This document shows, one piece after another, positions 1 through 6,953 of a stretch of DNA of 13,044 nucleotides. The stretch spans positions 1 through 13,044 of the forward strand of contig DATLYA010000153.1 of the NCBI GenBank assembly GCA_035575235.1, given 5' to 3'. Under the pieces are notes generated by a model. The model was not told where the DNA came from, searched no databases, and saw only the letters and a list, made by a program, of their open reading frames with translations. This DNA comes from SYOC01 sp035575235. Lineage in GTDB: Bacteria > Desulfobacterota > Binatia > Bin18. The position numbers and the translations under genes are program-made. Numbering within the stretch: the first letter of the stretch is position 1; each line of letters opens with the position of its first letter.

Positions 1-1
1 C

Positions 2-1327
2 CTGGGGCTATATTTTCTCGTGCTCCACTATGGAGGGCGGTGGGTATTCCCAGGCATGGGTTTCCACCCGGTCGCGTTCACGGTCGGCGCCCTTGTCCTG
101 CTTTTTATCCTTCATTTTTTCCTTCATGTCGTCCGAGACGGGGTGCAGAAAGCGATCGAGCACTCCCTTTTCCGCCACCGGCGGAGAAGCGAGGAAGTGC
201 TCAAGCAGTTTAGTCAGACCCTCACTTCCTGGTCGAACCTGCAAGCATTATGCGAGGATTTCACGGAGAAAGTCACCGACAGTCTGGGATTCTCATACAG
301 CGCCGTCCTATTCGGCGACGGAACAGTGTACGGGCAAGGAAACAACGAGGCGCTTGCTTCTCTTCTTCCTCTCCTGACGCAGACGAATACGCCTATGATA
401 GTTGCCGAAGAACTCCGCGAAGGGCCTTTACGTTCAGCGTGCCAGGAGAGGCGGATTGGATTTATTCAGGCATTGCCCTGCCGAGAACAACGCGGCTGGT
501 TTATCTTAGGTGAGAAGCGTTCGGGGCGGCCGTTTTTCAGTCAGGAGATCGCCTTGATTGGAACCGTCAGTAGACAATGCGCTGTTGCAATTGACAACAT
601 CTACCTCGTGCAAGCCAAAGTCGCCTTGGAGCGCGAGGTGCAACATCGAGAAAAGCTGGCGTCCATCGGTCAACTAGCCGCCACGGTTGCCCACGAGATT
701 CGCAATCCCATCACTGGAGCCAGGTGTTTACTCCAACAAGTCGAGGACGACGTGGGCGCTTCGATGCAAAGTAAAGAGTATATCCAGTTAGCATTAGCGG
801 ATTTAGAACGAGTCGAACAAAGTGTGAGCCAATTGTTGACGTTCGCCCGGAAAGAAGAATTTTCTTTTCGTAGCCACAACGTCGCTGAGTTGCTCGATGC
901 AACTCTCCAGCGTTTTACTGCGCAGTACGAAGGCCGGCGGGTCGCAGTAACCTTGCAAGAGAGCGCCCCGATCTGGGCGATGGTTGATGAGGAGAAACTT
1001 CGCCGTGTGCTCGTGAATCTCCTGGCGAACGCTGTCGACGCCGTGGCTGATGACGGCAGGATTGAGGTCAGTGTCGGAGCGCCAGGTCCGGATGTGGAAA
1101 TTTGCGTCAGCGATAATGGTCATGGCTTGTCTCCAGAAGAACAGGAGCGAATCTTTGAGCCCTTCTTCACCACGAAAGAGAAAGGAACAGGTTTGGGATT
1201 AGCAATTGCGAAAAAGATCATCGAGGGACATGGCGGACGCATTACTGTCGCAAGCGCCCCTGGACAGGGAACGTCATTTACCCTCACCATTCCGCGACAA
1301 CGACCAGAGGCGAAAGCAGCGGCATGA
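2..1327 (+). CDS. Sensor histidine kinase (GAF-HisKA-HATPase), 5' end outside window
   Basis: Membrane-anchored histidine kinase that should autophosphorylate on His and pass phosphate to the regulator encoded next. The frame is open to the window edge. A GTG at 20 could start a 435-aa protein, but it has no good ribosome site and hydrophobic codons continue upstream, so I treat the gene as 5'-truncated by the window. Numbered from that GTG: one membrane segment at about 14-36; a basic linker; a GAF-like sensory region at about 60-195; the H-box AHEIRNP with phospho-acceptor H225; an N-box with N337; the G1 motif DNGHG at 365-369; the F-box FEPFFTTK; and the G2 motif GTGLGL at 389-394. All catalytic motifs are intact. 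The linker plus GAF resembles kinases whose N-terminus has several membrane helices. The signal sensed is unknown. The stop overlaps the next start (ATGA), so the pair is co-translated. Confidence 0.93.
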   Translation: MGLYFLVLHYGGRWVFPGMGFHPVAFTVGALVLLFILHFFLHVVRDGVQKAIEHSLFRHRRRSEEVLKQFSQTLTSWSNLQALCEDFTEKVTDSLGFSYSAVLFGDGTVYGQGNNEALASLLPLLTQTNTPMIVAEELREGPLRSACQERRIGFIQALPCREQRGWFILGEKRSGRPFFSQEIALIGTVSRQCAVAIDNIYLVQAKVALEREVQHREKLASIGQLAATVAHEIRNPITGARCLLQQVEDDVGASMQSKEYIQLALADLERVEQSVSQLLTFARKEEFSFRSHNVAELLDATLQRFTAQYEGRRVAVTLQESAPIWAMVDEEKLRRVLVNLLANAVDAVADDGRIEVSVGAPGPDVEICVSDNGHGLSPEEQERIFEPFFTTKEKGTGLGLAIAKKIIEGHGGRITVASAPGQGTSFTLTIPRQRPEAKAAA

Positions 1328-2706
1328 AAAGCACTCTCCTCATAGTTGATGACGAACGCTCCATTCGGGTAGGTCTCAAAGGACTCCTTACGAAGGAAGG
1401 GTATGAAGTCAACGTTGCCGAAAACGGTGAAGAAGCGCTTAAGCTGCTTGAAGGTCAGGCGTTCGCTCTCGTCCTCACCGATTTACGCATGCCGGGCATT
1501 GATGGGCTCAGCCTCCTTAAGAAGATCAAGGAAAAGCATCCCGACACCGCCGTCATGATGATGACCGCATACGGCTCGGAAAAAATCGCTGTAGAAGCGA
1601 TGAAAGCCGGCGCGCACGATTACATCGTCAAACCGTTCGACAACGATGAAGTGAAGATTCTTGTTCGCCAGGCGCTGGAACAAAGCGCGCTGCGGCGCGA
1701 AGTGCGGCAGTTGCGCGAGCGGCTCGATACCGCCTTTCGTTTCGAGAATATTCTCGGCGCCAGTCCCGCCATGCAGCGGGTTTGCGATGTCGTCAGGAAG
1801 GTGGCGCCAACGGACCTCACCGTCCTGATTACCGGCGAAAGCGGCACGGGCAAAGAATTGATCGCCAATGCCCTGCATCAAAACAGTCCGCGCAAAAACG
1901 GACCGTTTATCAAAGTCAACTGCGCCGCCATGGTGCGTGAATTAGTGGAATCCGAGCTCTTTGGCCACGAGAAAGGCGCATTCACTGGCGCGGTCGCGGC
2001 TCGCGAAGGAAAATTTGCGGCTGCTGACGGTGGAACTCTTTTTCTCGATGAAATCGGCGACATGCCGCTGGAAACGCAGGCCAAAGTCTTACGCGTGCTG
2101 CAGGAGCGGGAGTTTGAGCGCGTCGGCGGTAACCGGATGATCAAGGTTGATGTTCGCGTTATCGCTGCAACCAATAAAAACTTACCGCAGATGGTGCGGG
2201 ACAACGCATTTCGCGAAGACCTATTCTACCGCTTGAATGTCGTGCCGATCATGTTGCCGCCACTGCGCGAGCGGCAGGACGATATTCGTCTGCTTGCCAC
2301 ACACTTTGTGCAGGAGGCGGCGGATCGCTACGGCCGTGAATCACTGACCCTATCCGCTGACGCCTACAGCCTACTACTGAGCGCCCCCTGGCCCGGCAAT
2401 GTGAGGGAATTAAAGAACGTCATCGAAGCGGCGACTGTGCTCACCGCCGGACCGGAAATTCGCGCGATTGATCTCCGCCTCGGCCAGCAATCGCAAATCT
2501 CGGAGACGCAGCCTTCTCTTTCCTTTCGCGAAGCGAAACAACAACTCATTGACGCCTTCGAGCGCGACTTCATCGCGCGCGCCTTGCGCCGTCATCGCGG
2601 CAACATCACCAAAGCCGCCGAAGAAATGGGCATGCACAGGCAACAACTGCAACAAAAGATTCGTGAGTTAGAGCTCAGGGGATACGAAGGAGAGAAGGAA
2701 ATCTGA
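1324..2706 (+). CDS. Sigma-54-dependent response regulator, NtrC family
   Basis: Cytoplasmic transcriptional activator (460 aa) that works with RNA polymerase carrying sigma-54. Domains in order: receiver (about 1-120) with acidic pocket D9/D10, phospho-acceptor D53 in TDLRMPG and K103 in KPF; AAA+ ATPase (about 140-375) with Walker A GESGTGKE at 171-178, the sigma-54-contacting loop GAFTGA at 218-223 and Walker B FLDEIGD at 240-246; Fis-type helix-turn-helix at about 423-451 (GNITKAAEEMGMHRQQLQQK). Length is typical and nothing is missing. It overlaps the kinase by 4 nt, so the two form a cognate pair. Closest well-known types are AtoC, ZraR and NtrC, but motifs alone do not identify the regulon. 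I saw no clear -24/-12 promoter in this window, so its targets probably lie elsewhere. Confidence 0.95.
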   Translation: MKSTLLIVDDERSIRVGLKGLLTKEGYEVNVAENGEEALKLLEGQAFALVLTDLRMPGIDGLSLLKKIKEKHPDTAVMMMTAYGSEKIAVEAMKAGAHDYIVKPFDNDEVKILVRQALEQSALRREVRQLRERLDTAFRFENILGASPAMQRVCDVVRKVAPTDLTVLITGESGTGKELIANALHQNSPRKNGPFIKVNCAAMVRELVESELFGHEKGAFTGAVAAREGKFAAADGGTLFLDEIGDMPLETQAKVLRVLQEREFERVGGNRMIKVDVRVIAATNKNLPQMVRDNAFREDLFYRLNVVPIMLPPLRERQDDIRLLATHFVQEAADRYGRESLTLSADAYSLLLSAPWPGNVRELKNVIEAATVLTAGPEIRAIDLRLGQQSQISETQPSLSFREAKQQLIDAFERDFIARALRRHRGNITKAAEEMGMHRQQLQQKIRELELRGYEGEKEI

Positions 2707-2828
2707 CGCCCTCTTCTTTTCGAGCCTGTGCGAAGGAGCGCAGCATGGCGCGCCCCTACAGAGGCGTCGCTTATTACCCGATTTGATCGGCAACATTCAT
2801 CAGTACGTCTCACTCGCGAGGCCACCCT

Positions 2829-3257
2829 CTACGAAACAGGAGGAATAGGAACAAGGCAAGGATATCCCGGTTGTGGCTCGTCAATGCGACGCGGGCCAGC
2901 TACTGGAATGATAAAAGTCGTGGTAAATTTCGCCTCCACACTGCCTTCATTGCGAGCGAGATGGACAATCGGATTCTTTTCCACAAAGCCTTCCCCTGCA
3001 TGATAGACGTGGCGCTGGCAGTCGGGGGCGGTGTAGAGAGTCAGGATGCCTTGGGTGACTGTCACCAACACGGGACCTGGGTGCGAATGCCATCCTGTGT
3101 AGCCACCAGCCGCAATCGCAGCCTGAGCGGTCACGATGTCCACATCCCCTTTGGTCTTGACCATCACTTTGGCTTCGCCGTTGTTTTTGACGGCCAGCTC
3201 GTCGAACGTTCCTCGTGGCCCGATGGGACAGTGGCAGCGCGCTACAGGTTTCTTCAT
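2829..3257 (-). CDS. Cupin-domain protein, probably with displaced N-terminus
   Basis: Small single-domain beta-barrel protein (142 aa from ATG at 3257; a TTG at 3269 gives 146). The cupin core is clear: GGYTGWHSHPGP supplies the two metal-binding His residues of motif 1, and a later GEGFVEKNPIVHLARN stretch supplies the motif 2 His. Related cupins that I recall begin with a signal peptide and reach the RGTFDEL segment after it. Here the first 14 residues (MKKPVARCHCPIGP) show no signal peptide. They are encoded by DNA that on the other strand reads as an ATPase fragment, so the native 5' end was probably lost at about 3213. The nearest upstream AAGG is only 3 nt from the ATG. The gene may be silent or make a shortened cytosolic protein. 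The substrate is unknown, and it converges on the regulator gene with a 122-bp gap. Confidence 0.72.
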   Translation of the reverse strand: MKKPVARCHCPIGPRGTFDELAVKNNGEAKVMVKTKGDVDIVTAQAAIAAGGYTGWHSHPGPVLVTVTQGILTLYTAPDCQRHVYHAGEGFVEKNPIVHLARNEGSVEAKFTTTFIIPVAGPRRIDEPQPGYPCLVPIPPVS

Positions 3258-3670
3258 GCCTTGTATCAAGATGTATTATATAGTCGGCCCACCGCACGAC
3301 AGCAGCAGCGAGTGCATCAGCAGATTGGTGAGCACGAAGAGGCAGTTTATGGTGAAAGGGCGCGAGAGATTACAGCCGAACTGGCTATACACTTTGAGCA
3401 GGGGCGGGATTTTAACCGGGCAGGACAGTATCTAGCGCACGCAGGGAAGAATGCGCTTCGTCACAGTGCTCATCAGGAGGCGATCACTCTCCTAACCCGG
3501 GGACTAGAGTTGCTCCAGCTCCTACCGGATACGCCCGCACGGATCCAACAAGAACTGCGGCTGCAACTCGCCCTAGCTGCTCCGCTGATCGTCATCAAGG
3601 GCTATACGGCTCTGGAAGTGGAAAGAACCCACACCCGAGCACTCGAGCTGTGCCGACAGTTGGAGGAAAC
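3214..3670 (+). pseudogene. Internal fragment of a TPR-containing predicted ATPase
   Basis: About 152 codons in one open frame resemble the middle of the large AAA-ATPase/TPR proteins that are often fused to adenylate cyclase domains. From WPDGTVAARYRFLHALYQ (about 3222 on) the reading passes through the end of the ATPase region into helical TPR-like repeats (HQEAITLLTRGLELLQ; VERTHTRALELCRQLEET). Those families usually run to roughly 1000 residues, and here both ends are missing. The left break falls at about 3213 against the cupin gene. The right break is the IS end at 3671, which supplies an in-frame TAG (3675-3677). No start codon or ribosome site belongs to the fragment; the open frame merely runs back through cupin antisense. 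The family call rests on recalled sequence patterns. It is non-functional by any reading. Confidence 0.75.
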
Positions 3671-3694
3671 CCCTTAGCTCGACTTTCCCCATTT
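3671..3694 (+). repeat. Left terminal inverted repeat of the IS
   Basis: Begins CCCTTAGCTCGACTTTC. It matches the reverse complement of the right end over 24 bp with mismatches at positions 18 and 22. Confidence 0.85.
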
Positions 3695-3765
3695 GGAGAG
3701 GACTTTGAACGCAGAGCAACAGGTCTGTAAGCTGGTCCGCACTCTTGAGTCAAAAGAGGTGGGGA

Positions 3766-5122
3766 ATGCTCACGATTCCTGTCGCCCTGACACGGGTCAT
3801 TGTAAAGTTCGCGCCCTTCTTTTCCCAGCGGGTGTGGGCACACACCCAGGTGTTGATAGTGGGGGCAGTGCTCGCACCGGGCAAACGCACGGTGACGGCA
3901 GTCTTACGAGTAATGGGACTGAGCCAGGAGGGACAGTTTCAGAAGCATCATCGGGTGTTGAATCGGGCGCGGTGGTCGAGCGTGACTGTCGCCCGGGTGC
4001 TGCTCGGGCTGGTGGTGCGCGCCTTCGTCCCCGTAGGCCCAATCGTGATTGGGATCGCCGACACGCTGGAGCGGCGGCGCGGAGCGAAGATCAAGGCCAA
4101 GGGGATTTATCGCGATCCGGTGCGCTCCTCGCGCTCGCATATGGTGAAGGCCAGTGGGCTGCGCTGGTTGTGTGCGATGGTGTTGGCCGAGATTCCGTGG
4201 GCGGGGCGCGTGTGGGCCTTGCCCTTTCTGACCGCGTTGTGCCCTTCGGAGCGTTATCACCAGCAACGAGGGCAGCGCCACAAGACCTTACCCGAGTGGG
4301 CCGGACAACTCCTGGGGCTGATTCACCGCTGGCTACCAGGGCGGGAGGGGATCGTGGTGGCCGATAGTTCCTATGCGGTAATCGAATTGCTCCAAGAGGT
4401 CAGCGACACCACCGACATGAGCTTGATCACGCGCTTACGGTTGGATGCCGCCCTCTATGATCCCGCTCCCCCTCGGCTCCCAGGGCAAAATGGACGGCCG
4501 CACAAAAAAGGGGACCGCCGTCCCACGCTACAGCAGGTGCGCAGTGATGCGCAAACCAAGTGGGAGCCCGTGAGGGTCAACAACTGGTATAGGGGAGGCG
4601 TGCGTACGGTGGAGGTCTGCCCGGACACGGCGGTGTGGTATCACTCCGGGCTGCCGCCCGTCCCTATCCGCTGGGTGTTAATTCGGGACCCCCACAACGA
4701 GTTTGAGCCCCAAGGCCCTGCTCTCCACCCAGCTTGCGTACACGCCAGCCCAGATCTTGGCTTGGTTCGTGCGCCGCTGGACGATGGAAGTGACCTTTGA
4801 AGAAACCCGCGCCCATCTGGGCCTGGAGACGCAACGCCAATGGCATGACGTGGCGATCAGTCGGCCCACCCCGGCGTTGTTCGGATGTTATTCGCTTGTG
4901 ACGCTGATGGCGCATGCCCTGCTCCGGGCCGAGGCCTGCGTCGTGCGCACGGCGGCCTGGTATGCCAAGGAACGTCCGCCGTTCTTGGACGCGCTAGCGG
5001 TGGGCAGACGCGAGTTGTGGAGTGCCTGCCATTTTTCCATGTCGAGTGCCACACTGGAGGTTGTAGAAATCCCGCGCTCCTTGTTTGAGCGCTTAACTGA
5101 CACGGTTTGCTATGCTGCGTAA
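3766..5122 (+). pseudogene. DDE transposase, frameshifted (IS701-like)
   Basis: Transposase of the surrounding IS, normally the enzyme that cuts and joins its ends. I start it at ATG 3766, which has GAGGTGGGG just upstream, rather than TTG 3745. The first frame runs to about 4710 and the C-terminal part (LLSTQLAYTPAQILAWFVRRW, read 4715-5122) is one frame away. Removing one C from the CCCC run at 4708-4711 restores a single 451-codon frame, so this is a simple one-base insertion. Core features: GIADTLERRRG near the first catalytic Asp, VVADSSYAVIELL carrying the second Asp, and VRRWTMEVTFEETRAHLG carrying the Glu. Relatives I recall read GIDDTLERR at the first site, so the Ala here may be a second lesion. 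Without the shift the product would end at 4800, lacking the Glu. Confidence 0.88.
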
Positions 5123-5144
5123 TTGGAGAAAGTCGAGCTAAGGG
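5121..5144 (-). repeat. Right terminal inverted repeat of the IS
   Basis: Ends in GAAAGTCGAGCTAAGGG, the inverse of the left end. It directly follows, and slightly overlaps, the transposase stop codon at 5120-5122. Confidence 0.85.
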
Positions 5145-5173
5145 TCCAATTCCCCTGTCTATCACGCCCTCGA

Positions 5174-6010
5174 TCAGAACGGTTTATCTCCCATGATGGT
5201 GATCCGTTCCATGCGGCGATACGCGACGAGATTATCCGCCACTACGCGATGCTGCGTGCAGCGATTATCCCACATCGCTATGGAGTTTTTGCGCCAGCGG
5301 AAACGACAGGTGAAGTCAGGCGACTCAATGTGATGATAGAGAAAATGAAGGAGCGCCGCGCTCTCGGCGGGCTTCATGCCCTTGATTGACTGGGTAAAGG
5401 TCGAATTGACGAAGAGCGCTTTCCGTCCGGTTTCAGGATGGGTGCGCACGACTGGATGTTCCGCCGACACCACCTGCTCGGCGCGTTTGCCGCCGATATG
5501 GTCAATCTTGTAGGTGTCGCGCGAAAACGTGCGTGAGGTGTCATGAATCGCCGTAAGGCCTGAAAGCAAGCGTTGCATAGCGTCGGACAGCGCCTCATAC
5601 GCGGCGTACATGCTGGCCCACATCGTGTCGCCACCGAACTCAGGAGCCGCAACACACCGCAGCACTGAACCCAACGGCGGCTCTGCCTGAAAGGTCACGT
5701 CTGAATGCCAGGCCTCAGCCACAAAGGGATGTCTGGCGTCGCTCTCCAGTACGACAAACTCTGGATGCCCCTCGTCCTTGAGCGGCTGGAGAAAAGGATG
5801 GATGTGCAGCTGACCAAATCGGCGACCAAACGCCTTATGCTGCTCGCGCGTCAGCTCCTGGTCGCGAAAGAAAATCACCTGATGTTCAAGCAACGCGGTA
5901 TGAATCTCACGAAATGTTTCGTCATCAAGGCGTCCAAGGTGGACGTCGCTGATTTCGGCGCCGAGCGCGCCGGCCACCGGCGTCACAGTGATGCGTTGAT
6001 AGCCTGCCAT
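5174..6010 (-). CDS. TauD/TfdA-family Fe(II)/2-oxoglutarate dioxygenase
   Basis: Cytoplasmic non-haem iron oxygenase that couples decarboxylation of 2-oxoglutarate to hydroxylation of an unknown organic substrate; family members release sulfite from taurine or alkylsulfonates, or start breakdown of phenoxyacetates. The start is ATG 6010, because GAGGAGG lies about 8 nt upstream; an in-frame ATG at 6037 would put that site inside the gene. The 278-aa product has the metal triad H102 and D104 (WHSD) and H254 (CTQHR), with R265 and R269 placed like the 2-oxoglutarate-binding arginines of E. coli TauD (H99, D101, H255, R266, R270). Length and spacing are therefore canonical and the enzyme looks active. 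It diverges from a TetR regulator across a region with operator-like repeats, suggesting induction by its substrate or a related compound. No sulfonate transporter is adjacent, so I do not call it tauD. Confidence 0.9.
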   Translation of the reverse strand: MAGYQRITVTPVAGALGAEISDVHLGRLDDETFREIHTALLEHQVIFFRDQELTREQHKAFGRRFGQLHIHPFLQPLKDEGHPEFVVLESDARHPFVAEAWHSDVTFQAEPPLGSVLRCVAAPEFGGDTMWASMYAAYEALSDAMQRLLSGLTAIHDTSRTFSRDTYKIDHIGGKRAEQVVSAEHPVVRTHPETGRKALFVNSTFTQSIKGMKPAESAALLHFLYHHIESPDFTCRFRWRKNSIAMWDNRCTQHRVVADNLVAYRRMERITIMGDKPF

Positions 6011-6043
6011 CTGAAAATCCTCCTCTTGAGGCGTCATGGTTTG

Positions 6044-6083
6044 TAACCAATCGACTACATTGCATTCTGTAACCTATTGGTTA
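6044..6083. promoter_or_regulatory. Operator-like repeats between dioxygenase and tetR
   Basis: A perfect 8-bp inverted pair, TAACCAAT (6044-6051) and ATTGGTTA (6076-6083). The right copy also belongs to a compact 14-bp palindrome TAACCTATTGGTTA (6070-6083) with 5-bp arms. Three TAACC/GGTTA half-sites thus sit in an AT-rich island between two divergent genes, which is where TetR proteins normally bind. Binding by the adjacent TetR is inferred. Confidence 0.6.
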
Positions 6084-6087
6084 TAGT
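6060..6087 (+). promoter_or_regulatory. Possible tetR promoter overlapping the operator
   Basis: TTGCAT (6060-6065), a 16-bp gap, then TATAGT (6082-6087). The -10 box matches the consensus at five of six bases and the -35 at three. The palindrome at 6070-6083 lies in the spacer, so a bound repressor would block polymerase; this fits autoregulation. Confidence 0.4.
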
Positions 6088-6128
6088 CTGTCAAGACAGC
6101 AAGAGATCGTGAAAAGAAAGGGCGTTGC

Positions 6129-6839
6129 GTGGAGGCAAAAAAGCAGCAAGGCAAAGCAAAGGGACATGCACGGCGATCTCAGGCGCGCCCTGCGCGCGCC
6201 ACGGCCTCGAGGCGGGGAAAAGTCGCTTCCGGGCCTCATCGTCCCTGGGGACGCGAGGCGGTCATGACGGCGATCTTGGACGCCGCGACCTCTTTGTTTG
6301 CCGCTCGCGGTCCCGCTTCTGTGTCTGTGCGGGACATTGCTGCGGCGGCGCAGGTCAATCACGCGTTGGTCCATCGACATTTTGGCTCCAAAGCGGACGT
6401 ACTGCGCGCCGTGCTTGAGCGCGCGGCGCAAGAGATGGCGGCTATCACGGCGGAAGAGGCGGACAGCCATCGCCGCATCGCGCGCCTCTTCGCCGCCTCG
6501 GCTGAGCATGAAATGTACTGGCGCGCGCTCGCCCGCGCCATTCTTGACGGTGAAAACCCCCAGACTCTTCAACGCGAGTTTCCCACCATCCAGCGCCTGA
6601 TTGCATTGCTGCACACTGAACAACGGCAGGCGCGGCAACAGGCGTTGTCGCTCTCTCCCACTGACTTGCCAGATGCGCGCGTCGTAGTAGGGGCGCTCAG
6701 TGCGTTGACCCTGGGTTGGTTGGTGTTTGAACCCTATTTGCTGGAGGCCACCGGCCTGGCGCAGCACGATCCGAAAGAGGTGCGACGACAAATCGTCCAG
6801 ATGCTGCACACGTTGATTGACCGGGCGTTGATGACATAG
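6129..6839 (+). CDS. TetR/AcrR-family transcriptional regulator
   Basis: DNA-binding repressor of 236 aa. The helix-turn-helix lies at about residues 45-95: AVMTAILDAATSLFAARGPA, then SVRDIAAAAQVNHALVHRHF and GSKADVLRAVLERA, a textbook TetR N-terminus. The C-terminal ligand and dimer domain is helical and unassignable. The GTG at 6129 (weak AAAGGG about 7 nt upstream) is the only plausible start: no other start codon lies between an in-frame stop at 6084 and ATG 6264, and the latter would cut into helix 1. The result is an unusual 40-residue, strongly basic leader rich in Lys, Arg and Ala before the DNA-binding domain. The gene diverges from the dioxygenase and probably represses both genes through the TAACC repeats. 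The inducer is unknown. Confidence 0.9.
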   Translation: MEAKKQQGKAKGHARRSQARPARATASRRGKVASGPHRPWGREAVMTAILDAATSLFAARGPASVSVRDIAAAAQVNHALVHRHFGSKADVLRAVLERAAQEMAAITAEEADSHRRIARLFAASAEHEMYWRALARAILDGENPQTLQREFPTIQRLIALLHTEQRQARQQALSLSPTDLPDARVVVGALSALTLGWLVFEPYLLEATGLAQHDPKEVRRQIVQMLHTLIDRALMT

Positions 6840-6863
6840 CTCCCTGTCAGCCCGTTTGTGCGC

Positions 6864-6886
6864 CACTGGCGGACCAGCCGCCAGTG
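6864..6886. terminator. Hairpin 1 between convergent genes
   Basis: Perfect 9-bp stem CACTGGCGG / CCGCCAGTG with a 5-nt loop (ACCAG), 25 bp after the tetR stop. No U-tract follows on either strand, so strong intrinsic termination is not assured. The position between converging genes suggests a bidirectional transcription block. Confidence 0.55.
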
Positions 6887-6894
6887 CAACCGAC

Positions 6895-6922
6895 GCGCAC
6901 GGGCAGCCAGCTGCCCGTGCGC
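6895..6922. terminator. Hairpin 2 between convergent genes
   Basis: Perfect 12-bp GC-rich stem GCGCACGGGCAG / CTGCCCGTGCGC with a 4-nt loop CCAG. It lies 8 bp after the first hairpin and 31 bp beyond the stop of the molybdopterin oxidoreductase gene on the minus strand. The very stable stem lacks a U-tract. Both hairpin loops contain CCAG. Confidence 0.6.
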
Positions 6923-6953
6923 AGCAAAATCTGGATCTTTGGTGTGTTCTGCA

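Larger units (their letters stand above)
3671..5144 (+). mobile_element. Insertion sequence, IS701-like, inactive
   Basis: A 1474-bp element bounded by inverted ends. The first 17 bases are identical at both ends (CCCTTAGCTCGACTTTC), and the match extends to 24 bp with two mismatches. It holds one transposase gene, now frameshifted. The bases outside the two ends (AAAC left, TCCA right) are not direct repeats, so no target duplication is visible. Either one flank was lost or rearranged after insertion, or the true ends differ slightly from those chosen here. The left end interrupts the ATPase fragment. Family assignment to IS701/DDE_5-type elements is from recalled protein similarity. Confidence 0.85.

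Noticed and set aside
2871..3230. Long plus-strand open frame upstream of the ATPase fragment
   Set aside because: It is the antisense of the cupin core. Only the part from about 3214 on resembles a protein family.
3273..3284. Perfect TATAAT on the minus strand just upstream of the cupin start
   Set aside because: It falls inside coding sequence of the ATPase fragment (Tyr codons), and no acceptable -35 lies 16-18 bp away. Probably chance.
4700..4715. Programmed ribosomal frameshift in the transposase
   Set aside because: GAGCCCCAAG is not a slippery A-rich or U-rich site and the shift lies deep in the catalytic domain. A single-base indel explains it better.
5123..5389. Plus-strand 88-aa open frame after the IS
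   Set aside because: Antisense to the 3' part of the dioxygenase gene, with no recognisable motif.
6081..6866. Minus-strand 261-aa open frame
   Set aside because: It is the mirror of tetR and its operator. The plus strand has a clear TetR domain; the minus product has none.
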